Source: Serratia liquefaciens (GTDB lineage Bacteria > Pseudomonadota > Gammaproteobacteria > Enterobacterales > Enterobacteriaceae). From it: 64,000 bases of DNA. Position 1 is the first letter of the stretch, and every line of letters begins with the position of its first letter. The notes under the pieces were generated by a model. It did not search any database, was not told the DNA's origin, and saw nothing but the letters and a program-made list of their open reading frames with translations. The translations under genes were made by a program, and so were the position numbers. Below are positions 7,678 through 17,021 of the stretch, in pieces. The DNA lies in assembly GCA_012719855.1 (NCBI GenBank), contig JAAXZN010000024.1, positions 90,812 to 154,811 of the forward strand, written 5' to 3'.

Positions 7678-9288
7678 TTAAAAATGGGTGAAGATCCAGT
7701 AGAGCCCGGCGGAAAGCAGCACCGAGGCCGGCAGCGTCAGCACCCAGGCCATCAGCAGATTGCGCAGGGTGGACATTTGCAGGCCGGAGCGGTTGGCTGC
7801 CATGGTCCCGGCAATGCCGGATGAAAGAACGTGGGTGGTGGAAACCGGCAGGCCGAAGGCGTCCGCCGCTCCGATAGTGGTCATCGCCACCAGCTCGGCG
7901 CTGGCGCCCTGAGCATAGGTGAGATGGCTTTTACCGATCTTCTCGCCCACGGTGACCACGATGCGCCGCCAGCCGACCATGGTGCCCAGCCCAAGCGCTA
8001 TCGCCACCACCACCTTGACCCAGAACGGAATAAAGCGGGTGGCGCTGTCCAATTCACCTTTCAGCGCGTCCAGATTGCGTTGCGAGTCAGCGGGGATCTG
8101 AAGTTGTTTTTCCGTCTTCAGGTGCTTAATGACCTCCGACGTCAGGTACATATCATTTCGGGTGTTGGATACCGCCTGCGCAGGGATTTTGTCGACCGAA
8201 CCGTACTGGCGAATTTGATCGCCGATGGCGCCGGTCAGTTGGGCCAGGGCAGGCACCACTTCCGGTGTCAGCTCGCTGCTGCGAACATAGCCGGTGAGAA
8301 CTTCACGCGCGGGAACCTGGCTGACCGCTGGGAACTGTTGCAACAGTTGGTTCTTTGTCACTTCCGCCAATGCCGCTACGCGGGGGATTTGCTCTGGCGG
8401 CATCGAACGGTTCAACGCATAGGCAATGGGCATGGTACCGACCAGGATCAGCATGATCAGGCCCATGCCTTTTTGCCCGTCGTTGGATCCGTGAGCAAAG
8501 GAAACGCCGGTACAGGTCAGGATCAGCAGGCTGCGGATCCACAACGGCGGCGGCGAGTCATTTTTGGGGGCGGTATACAACTGGCGGTTTTTGACAAAGA
8601 CCTTCAGCGCCAGCAGCAGCAAGGCGGCAAATACGAAGCCGATCACCGGTGAAAGCAGCAGGGCATAACCCACTTTAATGGCCTGGCCCCAGTCGACGCC
8701 GCTGGTGCCGGTGCGCCCGTGGATCAGGGCGTTAGCCACCCCAACGCCGATGATCGAGCCTATCAAGGTATGCGATGACGACGCAGGCAGCCCCAGCCAC
8801 CAGGTGCCGAGGTTCCAGATAATCGCCGAGAACAGCAGGGCGTAGACCATGGCGAATCCGTTGCCGGTACCGGCCTGCAAGATCAATTCAACCGGCAGCA
8901 GCGAAATGATGCCGAAAGCGACCACGCCGCTGGAGAGCAACACGCCGAGAAAATTAAAGAACCCCGACCAGACCACCGCCACCATCGGCGACAGTGAATG
9001 GGTGTAAATCACGGTGGCTACCGCATTGGCGGTATCGTGGAAACCATTAACGAATTCAAAGCCGAGCGCGATCAATAACGCCAATCCCAATAAAAGAAAC
9101 GGAACGTAACTGGTATAAACCGCACCGGCATCGCTGACGTCGTTAAATAGATTTACTCCGGCAAAAGCTATCCCCAGCACTAATAATAAAATAAAAAAAA
9201 GAACAGTGAGTCGACTGTTCTTTTGGTAGATTTTTGGCAGGCTTGACGCAGATGGCGCACCCGCTTGAACGGCGCTGTTATCGCTCAT
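7678..9288 (-). CDS. PiT-family inorganic phosphate transporter
   Basis: 536 residues, integral membrane. Both copies of the PiT signature occur: GFEFVNGFHDTANAVATVIY near residue 80, and the C-terminal counterpart with GLPVSTTHVLSSGIAGTM around residues 490-505. A hydrophilic loop of roughly 120 residues, about 300-420, separates the two halves. The family moves metal-phosphate with protons or, in other clades, sodium. At 536 residues it is longer than PitA/PitB (about 499) and I would not give it that name. It is the first gene of the transporter-ppk2 pair. The ATG at 9288 lies 78 bases from a Pho-box-like sequence, which would mean expression under phosphate limitation, unlike the constitutive PitA. 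Confidence 0.9.
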   Translation of the reverse strand: MSDNSAVQAGAPSASSLPKIYQKNSRLTVLFFILLLVLGIAFAGVNLFNDVSDAGAVYTSYVPFLLLGLALLIALGFEFVNGFHDTANAVATVIYTHSLSPMVAVVWSGFFNFLGVLLSSGVVAFGIISLLPVELILQAGTGNGFAMVYALLFSAIIWNLGTWWLGLPASSSHTLIGSIIGVGVANALIHGRTGTSGVDWGQAIKVGYALLLSPVIGFVFAALLLLALKVFVKNRQLYTAPKNDSPPPLWIRSLLILTCTGVSFAHGSNDGQKGMGLIMLILVGTMPIAYALNRSMPPEQIPRVAALAEVTKNQLLQQFPAVSQVPAREVLTGYVRSSELTPEVVPALAQLTGAIGDQIRQYGSVDKIPAQAVSNTRNDMYLTSEVIKHLKTEKQLQIPADSQRNLDALKGELDSATRFIPFWVKVVVAIALGLGTMVGWRRIVVTVGEKIGKSHLTYAQGASAELVAMTTIGAADAFGLPVSTTHVLSSGIAGTMAANRSGLQMSTLRNLLMAWVLTLPASVLLSAGLYWIFTHF

Positions 9289-9365
9289 AAAGGACCTTCC
9301 CGATAGGCTTCATTAGATTACTGACGGTGCTGTACGGTGTTGCCATCAAAGTATTGGGAAATAAT

Positions 9366-9383
9366 GTGACTTTTTTATGACGC
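9366..9383 (-). promoter_or_regulatory. Candidate Pho box upstream of the PiT-ppk2 operon
   Basis: Read on the minus strand the site is GCGTCATAAAAAAGTCAC. Compared by eye with the PhoB consensus CTGTCATAAAWCTGTCAC, it matches 14 of 18 positions, including both GTCA half-sites at the correct 11-base pitch. It sits 78 bases before the transporter ATG. Confidence 0.5.
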
Positions 9384-9488
9384 TAATATTAATCATCGGG
9401 AACAGTGAAAATAATTAACGTTGGCATTTAAAGGTTGATATAAAGACTGAGATTAATTCATGCGTGCGGTTATTCGGGACAAAGGTTT

Positions 9489-10517
9489 ATGGCTCAAACG
9501 GTTGCGGAAAAATTACACAAACTTGATTTTGACGATGAGGTCACCGGGCTGATTTACGGCCACGTTTTTCGTACGGCAGAGCCGCCGCAGCGGGTCTCTT
9601 CGCAGCAAGCCTGCCAGTCTTATCAGACGTTGTCGCCGGGGGAGGGATTTATCTGGCTGCATCTCAACCTGAACCATGCTGCGGCGGAAAAATGGCTGAA
9701 AAACCACTTTGCGATTTCCGACTTTTTCTTCGACGAGATCCGCCACGGATCTCATACCACGCGCATAGAACGTCAGGGAGAGGATTTGTTCGCGGTGCTT
9801 AACGACGTGATCTTCCACCCGAAAGAGAATAACCCTGAGATTGCGACGCTGTGGCTGTATTGCCGTAGTGGCCTGGTGGTCACGGTTCGGCACAAACCGC
9901 TGCGTTTGATTGAGCGGCTGCTGGGCCGGCTGGGGCCGCTGCAGTTGGCGTCTTCTACCGAATTGCTGGCGCATTTGCTGGAGGAGCAGGAAGAGGTGCT
10001 GGAGCAGGTGGTGCGGCAGGCCAACCAGTATGTCGATACCATCGAAGATCGCCTGCTGAGCAACCATGTGAAACGCAACCGTACCGAACTGGGGAGGATG
10101 CGTCGCATGCTGCTGCGTTTTCAGCGTCTGCTGGCGCCGGAGCCCGCGGCGCTGTTTCGTTTGCTGAATCGGCCGCCGACCTGGCTGAGCCGGGACGTGG
10201 TACAGGATCTGCGTCAGTTCACCGAAGAGTTCACGGTGGTGCTAAACGATCTCGCCAGTTTGACCGAACGCATTCGCTTGTTGCAGGAAGAGATAGGCGC
10301 CAAGCAGATGGAACAGAACAACCGTACGCTTTACACCCTGACGGTGATCACCGTGTTGGCACTGCCAATCAATATCGTCGCCGGCTTCTTTGGCATGAAC
10401 GTGGGAGGGATCCCGCTGGCCAGCAATCACCACGGCTTTGTTTTGCTGGTGTTGCTGGTCGGCGGCTTTACGCTGGTCACCGGCTATCTGGCGTTCAGAC
10501 GGCGGGACGAGAGGTGA
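9489..10517 (+). CDS. CorA-superfamily transporter, ZntB-like
   Basis: 342 residues: a long cytoplasmic N-terminal domain, a coiled-coil stretch around 160-285, then two C-terminal membrane helices separated by the signature loop. The loop reads GMNVGGIP (302-309), so the GMN signature is intact and the adjoining GGIP matches ZntB rather than CorA. ZntB-like proteins move zinc, and the direction is debated between subfamilies. The protein is distant from E. coli ZntB in its N-terminal half, hence no symbol. Its promoter region faces that of the phosphate transporter. The stop codon abuts the end of the convergent SRPBCC gene. Confidence 0.82.
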   Translation: MAQTVAEKLHKLDFDDEVTGLIYGHVFRTAEPPQRVSSQQACQSYQTLSPGEGFIWLHLNLNHAAAEKWLKNHFAISDFFFDEIRHGSHTTRIERQGEDLFAVLNDVIFHPKENNPEIATLWLYCRSGLVVTVRHKPLRLIERLLGRLGPLQLASSTELLAHLLEEQEEVLEQVVRQANQYVDTIEDRLLSNHVKRNRTELGRMRRMLLRFQRLLAPEPAALFRLLNRPPTWLSRDVVQDLRQFTEEFTVVLNDLASLTERIRLLQEEIGAKQMEQNNRTLYTLTVITVLALPINIVAGFFGMNVGGIPLASNHHGFVLLVLLVGGFTLVTGYLAFRRRDER

Positions 10518-11051
10518 TTAAAGTCTGGCCCGGTACTCTTCTTCCAGCCTGGTGTGGGTGCTCCAGAACGGCTGTGGTTGGCGATTGTGCAGGCGATCGA
10601 CCAGGATATCCAGATGGGTGTGCCACCCCCCGGCCACGCTGAGCATTTCATCACGGTTGGCCAGGCGACGGTGGGTAACCGTCAGCAGCACGGCTTTACC
10701 CTGTTCGGTCAGTTCGAAGGTCACCTCGGAGGGGCGGCTTTGCCCCTGTTCTGCCCAGGTAAAACTCAGCAACCGCGGTGGGAAAAGGCAGGTGATATGG
10801 CCGACGTTGCTGACGCTGCAGCTCAGGTGCTTATATTTGGCCGGCGTTTGCTCGTGTTCGCCGGTCAGATCGGAATTGCGAAACACCAGCTCCACCTGGG
10901 CTCCGTTTTCCAGCTTCATCTCGCCGGCGGCCAGCCAGGTGGCGCGTTTGTCGGATTCCGTCAGATAGGCCCAGACCCGCTCGATCGGGCCGGGCAGCAG
11001 CCGCTGAATGCGCAGCGTGCCGGTTTCAATAATCATGCCGTAGTCGTTCAT
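10518..11051 (-). CDS. SRPBCC (AHSA1-like) domain protein
   Basis: 177 residues of the START/Bet v1-like AHSA1 group. Landmarks are RLLPGPIERVWAYLTESDKRATWLAAGE (about 14-42) and the late TFELTEQGKAVLLTVTHRRL segment. These soluble helix-grip proteins bind hydrophobic ligands. In bacteria they are very often encoded directly after a small ArsR regulator, as here: the regulator stop and this start are three bases apart. The pair is similar in design to many unstudied ArsR-SRPBCC toolboxes, and the ligand is unknown. Confidence 0.85.
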   Translation of the reverse strand: MNDYGMIIETGTLRIQRLLPGPIERVWAYLTESDKRATWLAAGEMKLENGAQVELVFRNSDLTGEHEQTPAKYKHLSCSVSNVGHITCLFPPRLLSFTWAEQGQSRPSEVTFELTEQGKAVLLTVTHRRLANRDEMLSVAGGWHTHLDILVDRLHNRQPQPFWSTHTRLEEEYRARL

Positions 11052-11054
11052 TAT

Positions 11055-11402
11055 TCACTCCTCGGGAGGATTCGGTTCCGGCTGCAGCAGCGCTGTTTCC
11101 AGCGCGTCCAGCCGCTCAGTCCAGAAATGCTCGTAGGTTTGCAGCCATTGCATGGCCTGCGCCATGGGCTCGGGTTCGAGCCGGCAGATATGGTTTCTTC
11201 CTTGCACGGTGCGCTGCACCAGCCCAGCAAGCTCCAGTGCTTTAATGTGCTTGGAGGCGCCGGCAAACGACATCTGCAACGGCGCGGCCAGTTCACCAAT
11301 GCTGTGCTCGCCGCCGGCCAGCGACCGCAGTATCGCGCGGCGTGTCGGGTCGGAAAGCGCATGGAAAATGGCGTCCAGCTGTGAGGAAGATAATTTAACC
11401 AT
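11055..11402 (-). CDS. ArsR-family transcriptional repressor
   Basis: 115 residues, a single winged helix-turn-helix. LSDPTRRAILRSLAGGEHSIGELAAPLQMSFAGASKHIKALELAGLV (about 16-63) is the standard ArsR recognition region. No paired cysteines or metal motif such as ELCVCDL is visible, so it is probably not a metal sensor. It is the first gene of a two-gene operon with the SRPBCC protein, and a triple half-site lies immediately upstream (11405-11453), pointing to autorepression. Confidence 0.88.
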   Translation of the reverse strand: MVKLSSSQLDAIFHALSDPTRRAILRSLAGGEHSIGELAAPLQMSFAGASKHIKALELAGLVQRTVQGRNHICRLEPEPMAQAMQWLQTYEHFWTERLDALETALLQPEPNPPEE

Positions 11403-11404
11403 AT

Positions 11405-11453
11405 GGTTGAATATAGAACAGGTGGGCTAATATTCAACCAATTTGTTGAATAT
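11405..11453. promoter_or_regulatory. Three-half-site operator before the ArsR gene
   Basis: GTTGAATAT occurs at 11406-11414, inverted (ATATTCAAC) at 11430-11438, and direct again at 11445-11453. The first pair extends to perfect 10-base arms, GGTTGAATAT and ATATTCAACC, 15 bases apart; the second pair is six bases apart. Position, directly before the ArsR start codon, suggests that the repressor binds here and blocks its own operon. Confidence 0.6.
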
Positions 11454-11489
11454 TTTTTCTGGCCCCGGCGGGTTAACCGGAGCCAGGGT

Positions 11490-12716
11490 TCAGGCGTGGG
11501 TTTGCGCCAATATCGCGTTGAGCAGCACGTTGGCTCCGGCGGTTGACCACTCCGGGGAGATGTTCTCCAATTCGTTGTGGCTGATGCCCTCCACGCAGGG
11601 AATGAATATCATCGCCGTCGGTGCTACGCGGCTCAGGTAGCAGGCGTCATGACCGGCACCGGAAATCATATCCCGGTGCGAATAACCCAACGTGCAGGCG
11701 GCCTGTCGCACACTGTCGATGCAACCAGAATCAAAGCGTATCGGTTGATATTGGAAAATGCGCTCGGCGCGGGCCTTCAGCCCATCGACACCCACTTCGG
11801 TCACCGCGGCCAGCAAACGTTGTTCCATCTGCGCCAATACCGCCTCTTGCGGGTGACGGAATTCGACGCTGAAGAACACCTTGCCCGGCACCACGTTGCG
11901 GGAATTGGGCGTGATTTGCGCCATACCCACCGTGGCGCGAGCGTGCGGCATAAAGGCTTTACCGATCTCATTGACCGCTTTGACCATGTCGGCAAAGCCG
12001 AGCAGGGCGTCGCGCCGACGATCCATCGGCGTCGTGCCTGCATGGGCGCTAAATCCGGTGATCTCCAGCTCATACCAGCGTTGCCCTTGCGCAGCGGTCA
12101 CTACGCCAATCTCAATGTTTTCCGCTTCGAGGATCGGGCCTTGCTCGATGTGCAGCTCAAAGGCGGCGTGAATCGGCATGTTGCCCACCGGATGCTCGCC
12201 GGCGTAGCCGATTTGCTGCAAGGCTTCGCCGATGCTGGTGCCATGAGCATCCTGGCGCGACAGGCCGTACTCCAGCTCGAACACGCCGGCAAATACCCCA
12301 GAGGAGATCATTGCCGGCGCAAAGCGTGCGCCTTCTTCATTCGTCCAGTTGATGACTTCCACCGCACGCTCGGTGGCGATTTGCCGATCGTTGAGGGTCC
12401 GTATCACCTCCAGCCCGGCCAGCACGCCGTAAATGCCGTCGAAACGGCCGCCGTTGGGCTGGGAATCAACGTGTGAGCCGGTGACCACCGGGGCCAGATC
12501 GGGGCGAGTGCCTTCGCGGCGCAGGAACATATTGCCCATGCGGTCGATGCGTACGCTGCAACCGGCCGCCAAAGCCCAATCGCGTAACCGCTCGCGTGCC
12601 TGGCGGTCTTCTTCACTCAGGGCCAGCCGTGTCACGCCGTCTTTTGGAATAGCGCCGAACTGAGCCATGTCGAGCAGGCTTTGCCACAGGCGATCTCCGT
12701 TCACTTGATGCGTCAC
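11490..12716 (-). CDS. Zn-dependent N-carbamoyl-L-amino acid hydrolase / allantoate amidohydrolase family (M20)
   Basis: 408 residues of the M20 hydantoinase/carbamoylase family. Metal ligands are visible in GSHVDSQPNGGRFDG (His and Asp), NEEGARF (Glu-Glu) and the late His of GAGHDACY; the dimerisation insert carries GFSAHAGTTPMDRRRDA. Such enzymes release carbon dioxide and ammonia from N-carbamoyl amino acids. Its start overlaps the stop of the ATC hydrolase gene by four bases. In Pseudomonas, an enzyme of this type finishes the thiazoline route by cutting N-carbamoyl-L-cysteine to L-cysteine. The pairing here suggests the same step, but other N-carbamoyl substrates remain possible. It is the last gene of the operon. 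Confidence 0.85.
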   Translation of the reverse strand: MTHQVNGDRLWQSLLDMAQFGAIPKDGVTRLALSEEDRQARERLRDWALAAGCSVRIDRMGNMFLRREGTRPDLAPVVTGSHVDSQPNGGRFDGIYGVLAGLEVIRTLNDRQIATERAVEVINWTNEEGARFAPAMISSGVFAGVFELEYGLSRQDAHGTSIGEALQQIGYAGEHPVGNMPIHAAFELHIEQGPILEAENIEIGVVTAAQGQRWYELEITGFSAHAGTTPMDRRRDALLGFADMVKAVNEIGKAFMPHARATVGMAQITPNSRNVVPGKVFFSVEFRHPQEAVLAQMEQRLLAAVTEVGVDGLKARAERIFQYQPIRFDSGCIDSVRQAACTLGYSHRDMISGAGHDACYLSRVAPTAMIFIPCVEGISHNELENISPEWSTAGANVLLNAILAQTHA

Positions 12717-13204
12717 TTTTCCTCTCCCTGCGCCTTGGCGGCATAGCGAAAATCACAGCAGGACGCGCCGGACATGATGGTCTGGGTGCGCTGCAGTTCT
12801 ACCTCTGGCGCGTAGCCGACGATAAACTGACTGTCGCGCGCGCAGGACAACAGATGGCCGATCTCACCCAAGCCCATTTGATGGTACATCTCGGCATAGC
12901 GACAGCGGGTGACGTCATAGTCAAAATGCTGCTCGTCCTGGTAGATCACCTTCACCTGCAGCGCATCGTCTTTTTCCCACAGGTACTGCAAGGCGGCGAA
13001 ACTTTGCAAATCCGCGCCATTGGGCTCCTGCGCGGCGAAGTTTTTGCCGGCCTCGATGGCGGCATTTTCGATAGCCTCGCCAATGACCGCCTGTGCGCGC
13101 TCTTTGCCGATCTCGCGCACCAGGATCTGGTAGATCGGTTTGATGATTTCCGCCTCTATGCGGCGGCGGGCCAGAATACCCAACTCGTTTTTTGCATCGC
13201 TCAT
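12713..13204 (-). CDS. L-2-amino-thiazoline-4-carboxylic acid hydrolase family protein
   Basis: 163 residues from the ATG at 13204, which has AGGAGCAAGG directly upstream; the longer open frame would run into the substrate-binding protein gene. The C-terminal half carries the family pattern CRYAEMYHQMGLGEIGHLLSC, then RTQTIMSGASCCDFRY, rich in conserved cysteines and acidic residues. The Pseudomonas prototype opens the thiazoline ring of ATC to give N-carbamoyl-L-cysteine. The next gene encodes the expected second enzyme, and the five preceding genes encode a complete uptake system. Family membership is well supported; the actual substrate is inferred. Confidence 0.8.
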   Translation of the reverse strand: MSDAKNELGILARRRIEAEIIKPIYQILVREIGKERAQAVIGEAIENAAIEAGKNFAAQEPNGADLQSFAALQYLWEKDDALQVKVIYQDEQHFDYDVTRCRYAEMYHQMGLGEIGHLLSCARDSQFIVGYAPEVELQRTQTIMSGASCCDFRYAAKAQGEEK

Positions 13205-13232
13205 CGCCTTGCTCCTCATTGCTTGCGGGTTT

Positions 13233-14393
13233 TTATTGTTTTTTTGCGCCACCCAGTACGGTCTGCGGCTGCCATTTGCCGTCAACCACCCGGTACAGGG
13301 TGAAGCTCGGCTGTTGCAGGTTGCCCTGTGAATCGAATGCAATGGTGCCGGTGACGCCCTGATAATGAATGGCGCGCAGTTTCGGCAGATAATCGGCCGG
13401 ATCGGCGGAACCCGCCTGCTCAATGGCGGCAATCAATACCCGGGTGGCGTCGTAGGCAAACGGCGCATGCAGTTCGATATGGGTTTGGTAGCGGTCGCGG
13501 TAGGCCTGCTCAAAGGCTTTGCCACCGGGCATTTGCTCCAGCGGCAGACCGGGCTCGAGCGCCACTACGCCTTCCCCTTCTTTCTGTGCCAGCGTCAGGA
13601 AGGTCTGGCTGACAAAACCGCCGGCTCCCATCAACGGGGTGTTCATGCCCAACTGTTTGATACGGCGTGCCAGCGGCGCTGCCTGCGAGTCGACGCCGCC
13701 GAAGAAGATCAAATCGGCGTTTTTGCTGCGTACGGTGGTCAGTACCGCGCTGAAATCGACGGTCTTGTCGTCGACATATTCACGCGCCACCGGTTGGATA
13801 CCCTGAGCTGCCAGCGACTTGATGAATTCATCCGCCAGTCCTTGTCCGAACGCGGTACGGTCGTCAATCACCGCAATGCGCTTTGCTTTTAGCTGTGTGA
13901 CGGCGTAGATCCCGGCGTAATTACCGCCATCGTCGTCATGGCCCATGACGCGGAAGCTGGCATCAAACCCCTGTTGAGTATAGCCGTGGCCGGTGGCGAC
14001 CGGCGCGACCTGGGCAATACCGGCGTCGTGGTAAATGCGTGCGGCCGGGATACTGGTGCCGGTGTTCCAATGGCCGACCACACCAGCCACGCCTTCGTCG
14101 ACCAGGCGTTGCGCCACCGCGACGGCGGTGCGCGGATCGGATTGATCGTCCTCGGATAACAATTTAAAGGTGACGGCTTTGCCTTTGAGCGTGGGTTTCT
14201 GCGCGTTGGCATCGGCGATCGCCAGCTGTGCGCCGTTTTCCAAATCTTTACCGATACGCGCGGAAGGGCCGGTTAACGGGCCGGCCAGACCGATCAGAAT
14301 GGTTTCATCGGCCAGCGCCGACGAGGCGGCACCCAGGCTGACCAGAACGGCGGTGGCTAGCGCCAGCGGCTTGAAGCGAGTGATTTTGTTCAT
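13233..14393 (-). CDS. Branched-chain-type ABC transporter substrate-binding protein
   Basis: 386 residues, type I periplasmic binding fold (LivJ/LivK group). A signal peptide covers about the first 28 residues, ending in SSALADE, and the mature start IGLAGPLTGPSARIGKDLENGAQLA is characteristic. Gene order (permeases, two ATPases, binding protein, two hydrolases) puts it in one transcript 33 bases after livF. The co-transcribed hydrolases suggest that the ligand is their substrate rather than leucine or valine. Binding specificity cannot be read from the sequence. Confidence 0.9.
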   Translation of the reverse strand: MNKITRFKPLALATAVLVSLGAASSALADETILIGLAGPLTGPSARIGKDLENGAQLAIADANAQKPTLKGKAVTFKLLSEDDQSDPRTAVAVAQRLVDEGVAGVVGHWNTGTSIPAARIYHDAGIAQVAPVATGHGYTQQGFDASFRVMGHDDDGGNYAGIYAVTQLKAKRIAVIDDRTAFGQGLADEFIKSLAAQGIQPVAREYVDDKTVDFSAVLTTVRSKNADLIFFGGVDSQAAPLARRIKQLGMNTPLMGAGGFVSQTFLTLAQKEGEGVVALEPGLPLEQMPGGKAFEQAYRDRYQTHIELHAPFAYDATRVLIAAIEQAGSADPADYLPKLRAIHYQGVTGTIAFDSQGNLQQPSFTLYRVVDGKWQPQTVLGGAKKQ

Positions 14394-14426
14394 ATAAAAC
14401 TCCCGGTGTGGTTAAAAGTAAAACGG

Positions 14427-15132
14427 TTATTCGCCCAGATAGGCTTGTTTGATTTTTTCATCATCCAGCAGGTCGGCAGAGCGACCGCAATGGCTGAGGT
14501 TACCGCTGTCCAGCACATAGGCGCGGTCGGTCGACGCCAGCGCCAGCCTGGCGTTTTGTTCCACCAACAGCAGGGTGACACCGTCACGTGAAAGGCTTTT
14601 GATGACCTCAAATATGGTCTCAACCACGATAGGGGCGAGTCCCATAGAAGGTTCATCCAACACCAGCAGGCGCGGACGACTGAGTAGAGCACGGCCGATC
14701 GCCACCATCTGTTGTTCTCCCCCAGAGAGTAATCCGGCCTGTTGGCTCAGCCGTTCACGCAAGCGAGGGAAAAGCGTGAAAACTCGCTCCAAATCCTGTC
14801 GAACCGCCGGTTTGTCAGAGCGTGAATAAGCGCCAAGCTGCAGATTCTCCAATACCGTCATGCGGGCGAAAATGCCACGGCCTTCCGGCACCATCACCAA
14901 TCCTTGTTGCAGCAAACGATGGGGTGGCATGCCGCGAATGGACCGGCCGTCGAACAGGATGTCGCCCTCGAAGGGTTGCAGGCCTGTCAGCGCACGCAGG
15001 CTGGAGGTTTTACCGGCGCCGTTGGCACCGATTAACGTCACCTGTTCGCCGACGTTAACGCTAAAATCGATGCCTTTAACCGCATGAATGCCGCCGTAAG
15101 AAACTTTTAAATTTTTAACGCTGAGTAAGGGC

Positions 15133-15140
<8 letters not shown>
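14427..15140 (-). CDS. livF: ABC transporter ATP-binding protein, LivF type
   Basis: 237 residues from the ATG at 15140, which is preceded by GGAGG eight bases away; a GTG three codons upstream lies inside that ribosome site. It has Walker A GANGAGKTS, signature LSGGEQQM, Walker B LLVLDEPSMGL and a switch His region (LLVEQNARLAL). The start overlaps the end of livG by eight bases. The short form without the extra LivG arm identifies LivF. It powers uptake together with LivG at the inner membrane. Confidence 0.9.
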
Positions 15141-15899
<759 letters not shown>

Positions 15900-15903
<4 letters not shown>

Positions 15904-17012
15904 ACAGTGGCTCCCCGTTGATGACGTGCGGGCCACAGGCCTGCCGGGCGATACAGCATCACCAGAATCAACGCCAGCCCGTAGAACAGCTGGCGGATGA
16001 TTTCCGGATCGATCCACACCTGGCCGAACAGCGCCTGTTGCAGCGGCCCCATGGTGCTGCGCAGCAGTTCAGGCAAGGCGGCCAGCAACAGGGCACCGAG
16101 GATCACCCCGGGGATATGGCCCATGCCGCCCAACACCACCATCGCCAGCACCGCAATGGACTCTTGCAGCGTAAAGGACTCCGGTGAGACGAACCCTTGA
16201 AATGCCGCAAATAAAGCCCCGGCGATGCCGCCGAAGGTGGCGCCTATGGCGAAAGCCAACAGCTTGAAATTACGCGTATTGATTCCCATCGCCCGTGCCG
16301 CGTCTTCATCTTCGCGGATAGCGGTCCAGGCCCGACCCACCCGTGAATGTTGCAGGCGGAGACAGATAAACAGGATCAGCAGCAGCAGGGCGGCGAACAG
16401 GTAGTAATAGAGATACAGTGACGAAAAGCGGAAACCGAACCACTGTTGCATCCCCGAAAACTTCAGGCCAAACAGCGAGACCGGATCGATGCCGGAGATC
16501 CCTTTGGGCCCGTTGGTGATGTTGAGCGGCCGGTCCAGATTGCGCATCAGAATGCGGACGATCTCGCCAAAGCCCAAGGTGACAATCGCCAAATAGTCTC
16601 CACGCAGTCGCAGCGTCGGTGCGCCCAGCAGAATGCCGCACAGCGCCGCCAATAAAGCCGCCAGCGGGATCAGCAGCAGGATCGACAAATGCAGCCCATC
16701 GGGGAACCACTGCAGCAATATTGGAAACTGCTCGGTCAGGTGTGGTGACGACAATAACGCGGTCAGATAGGCACCTACCGCGTAAAAGGCGATAAACCCC
16801 ATGTCCAGCAAGCCAGTGAGGCCGACCACGATGTTCAGCCCCAATGCCAGCATCAGGTAGAGCAAGGCAAAATCGATCACCCGCACCCAGTAGTTACCGC
16901 CTGCGGCACCGGCCACCCAGGGGGCCAACAGCAGGCCGAGCATAAACAGCGCCACGCCGAGTCTGGCACGGCCAGGGGCATCGGTTTGCTGTAGGTGAGT
17001 CAAAATAGTCAT
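15900..17012 (-). CDS. livM: Branched-chain-type ABC transporter permease, LivM type
   Basis: 370 residues with many hydrophobic segments and the LivM hallmarks LNIVVGLTGLLDMGFIAFYA near residue 60 and LRGDYLAIVTLGFGEIVRILMRN near residues 135-157. The EAA-like loop TAIREDEDAARAMGIN lies around 235-250, where the ATPases dock. It starts nine bases after the livH stop and overlaps livG by four bases, so it is translationally coupled. Confidence 0.9.
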
Positions 17013-17021
17013 CTTGTCTCC

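Noticed and set aside
7678..9288. Assignment as PitA
   Set aside because: Longer than PitA, with its own Pho-box-like site and a PPK2 partner; only the PiT family is safe.
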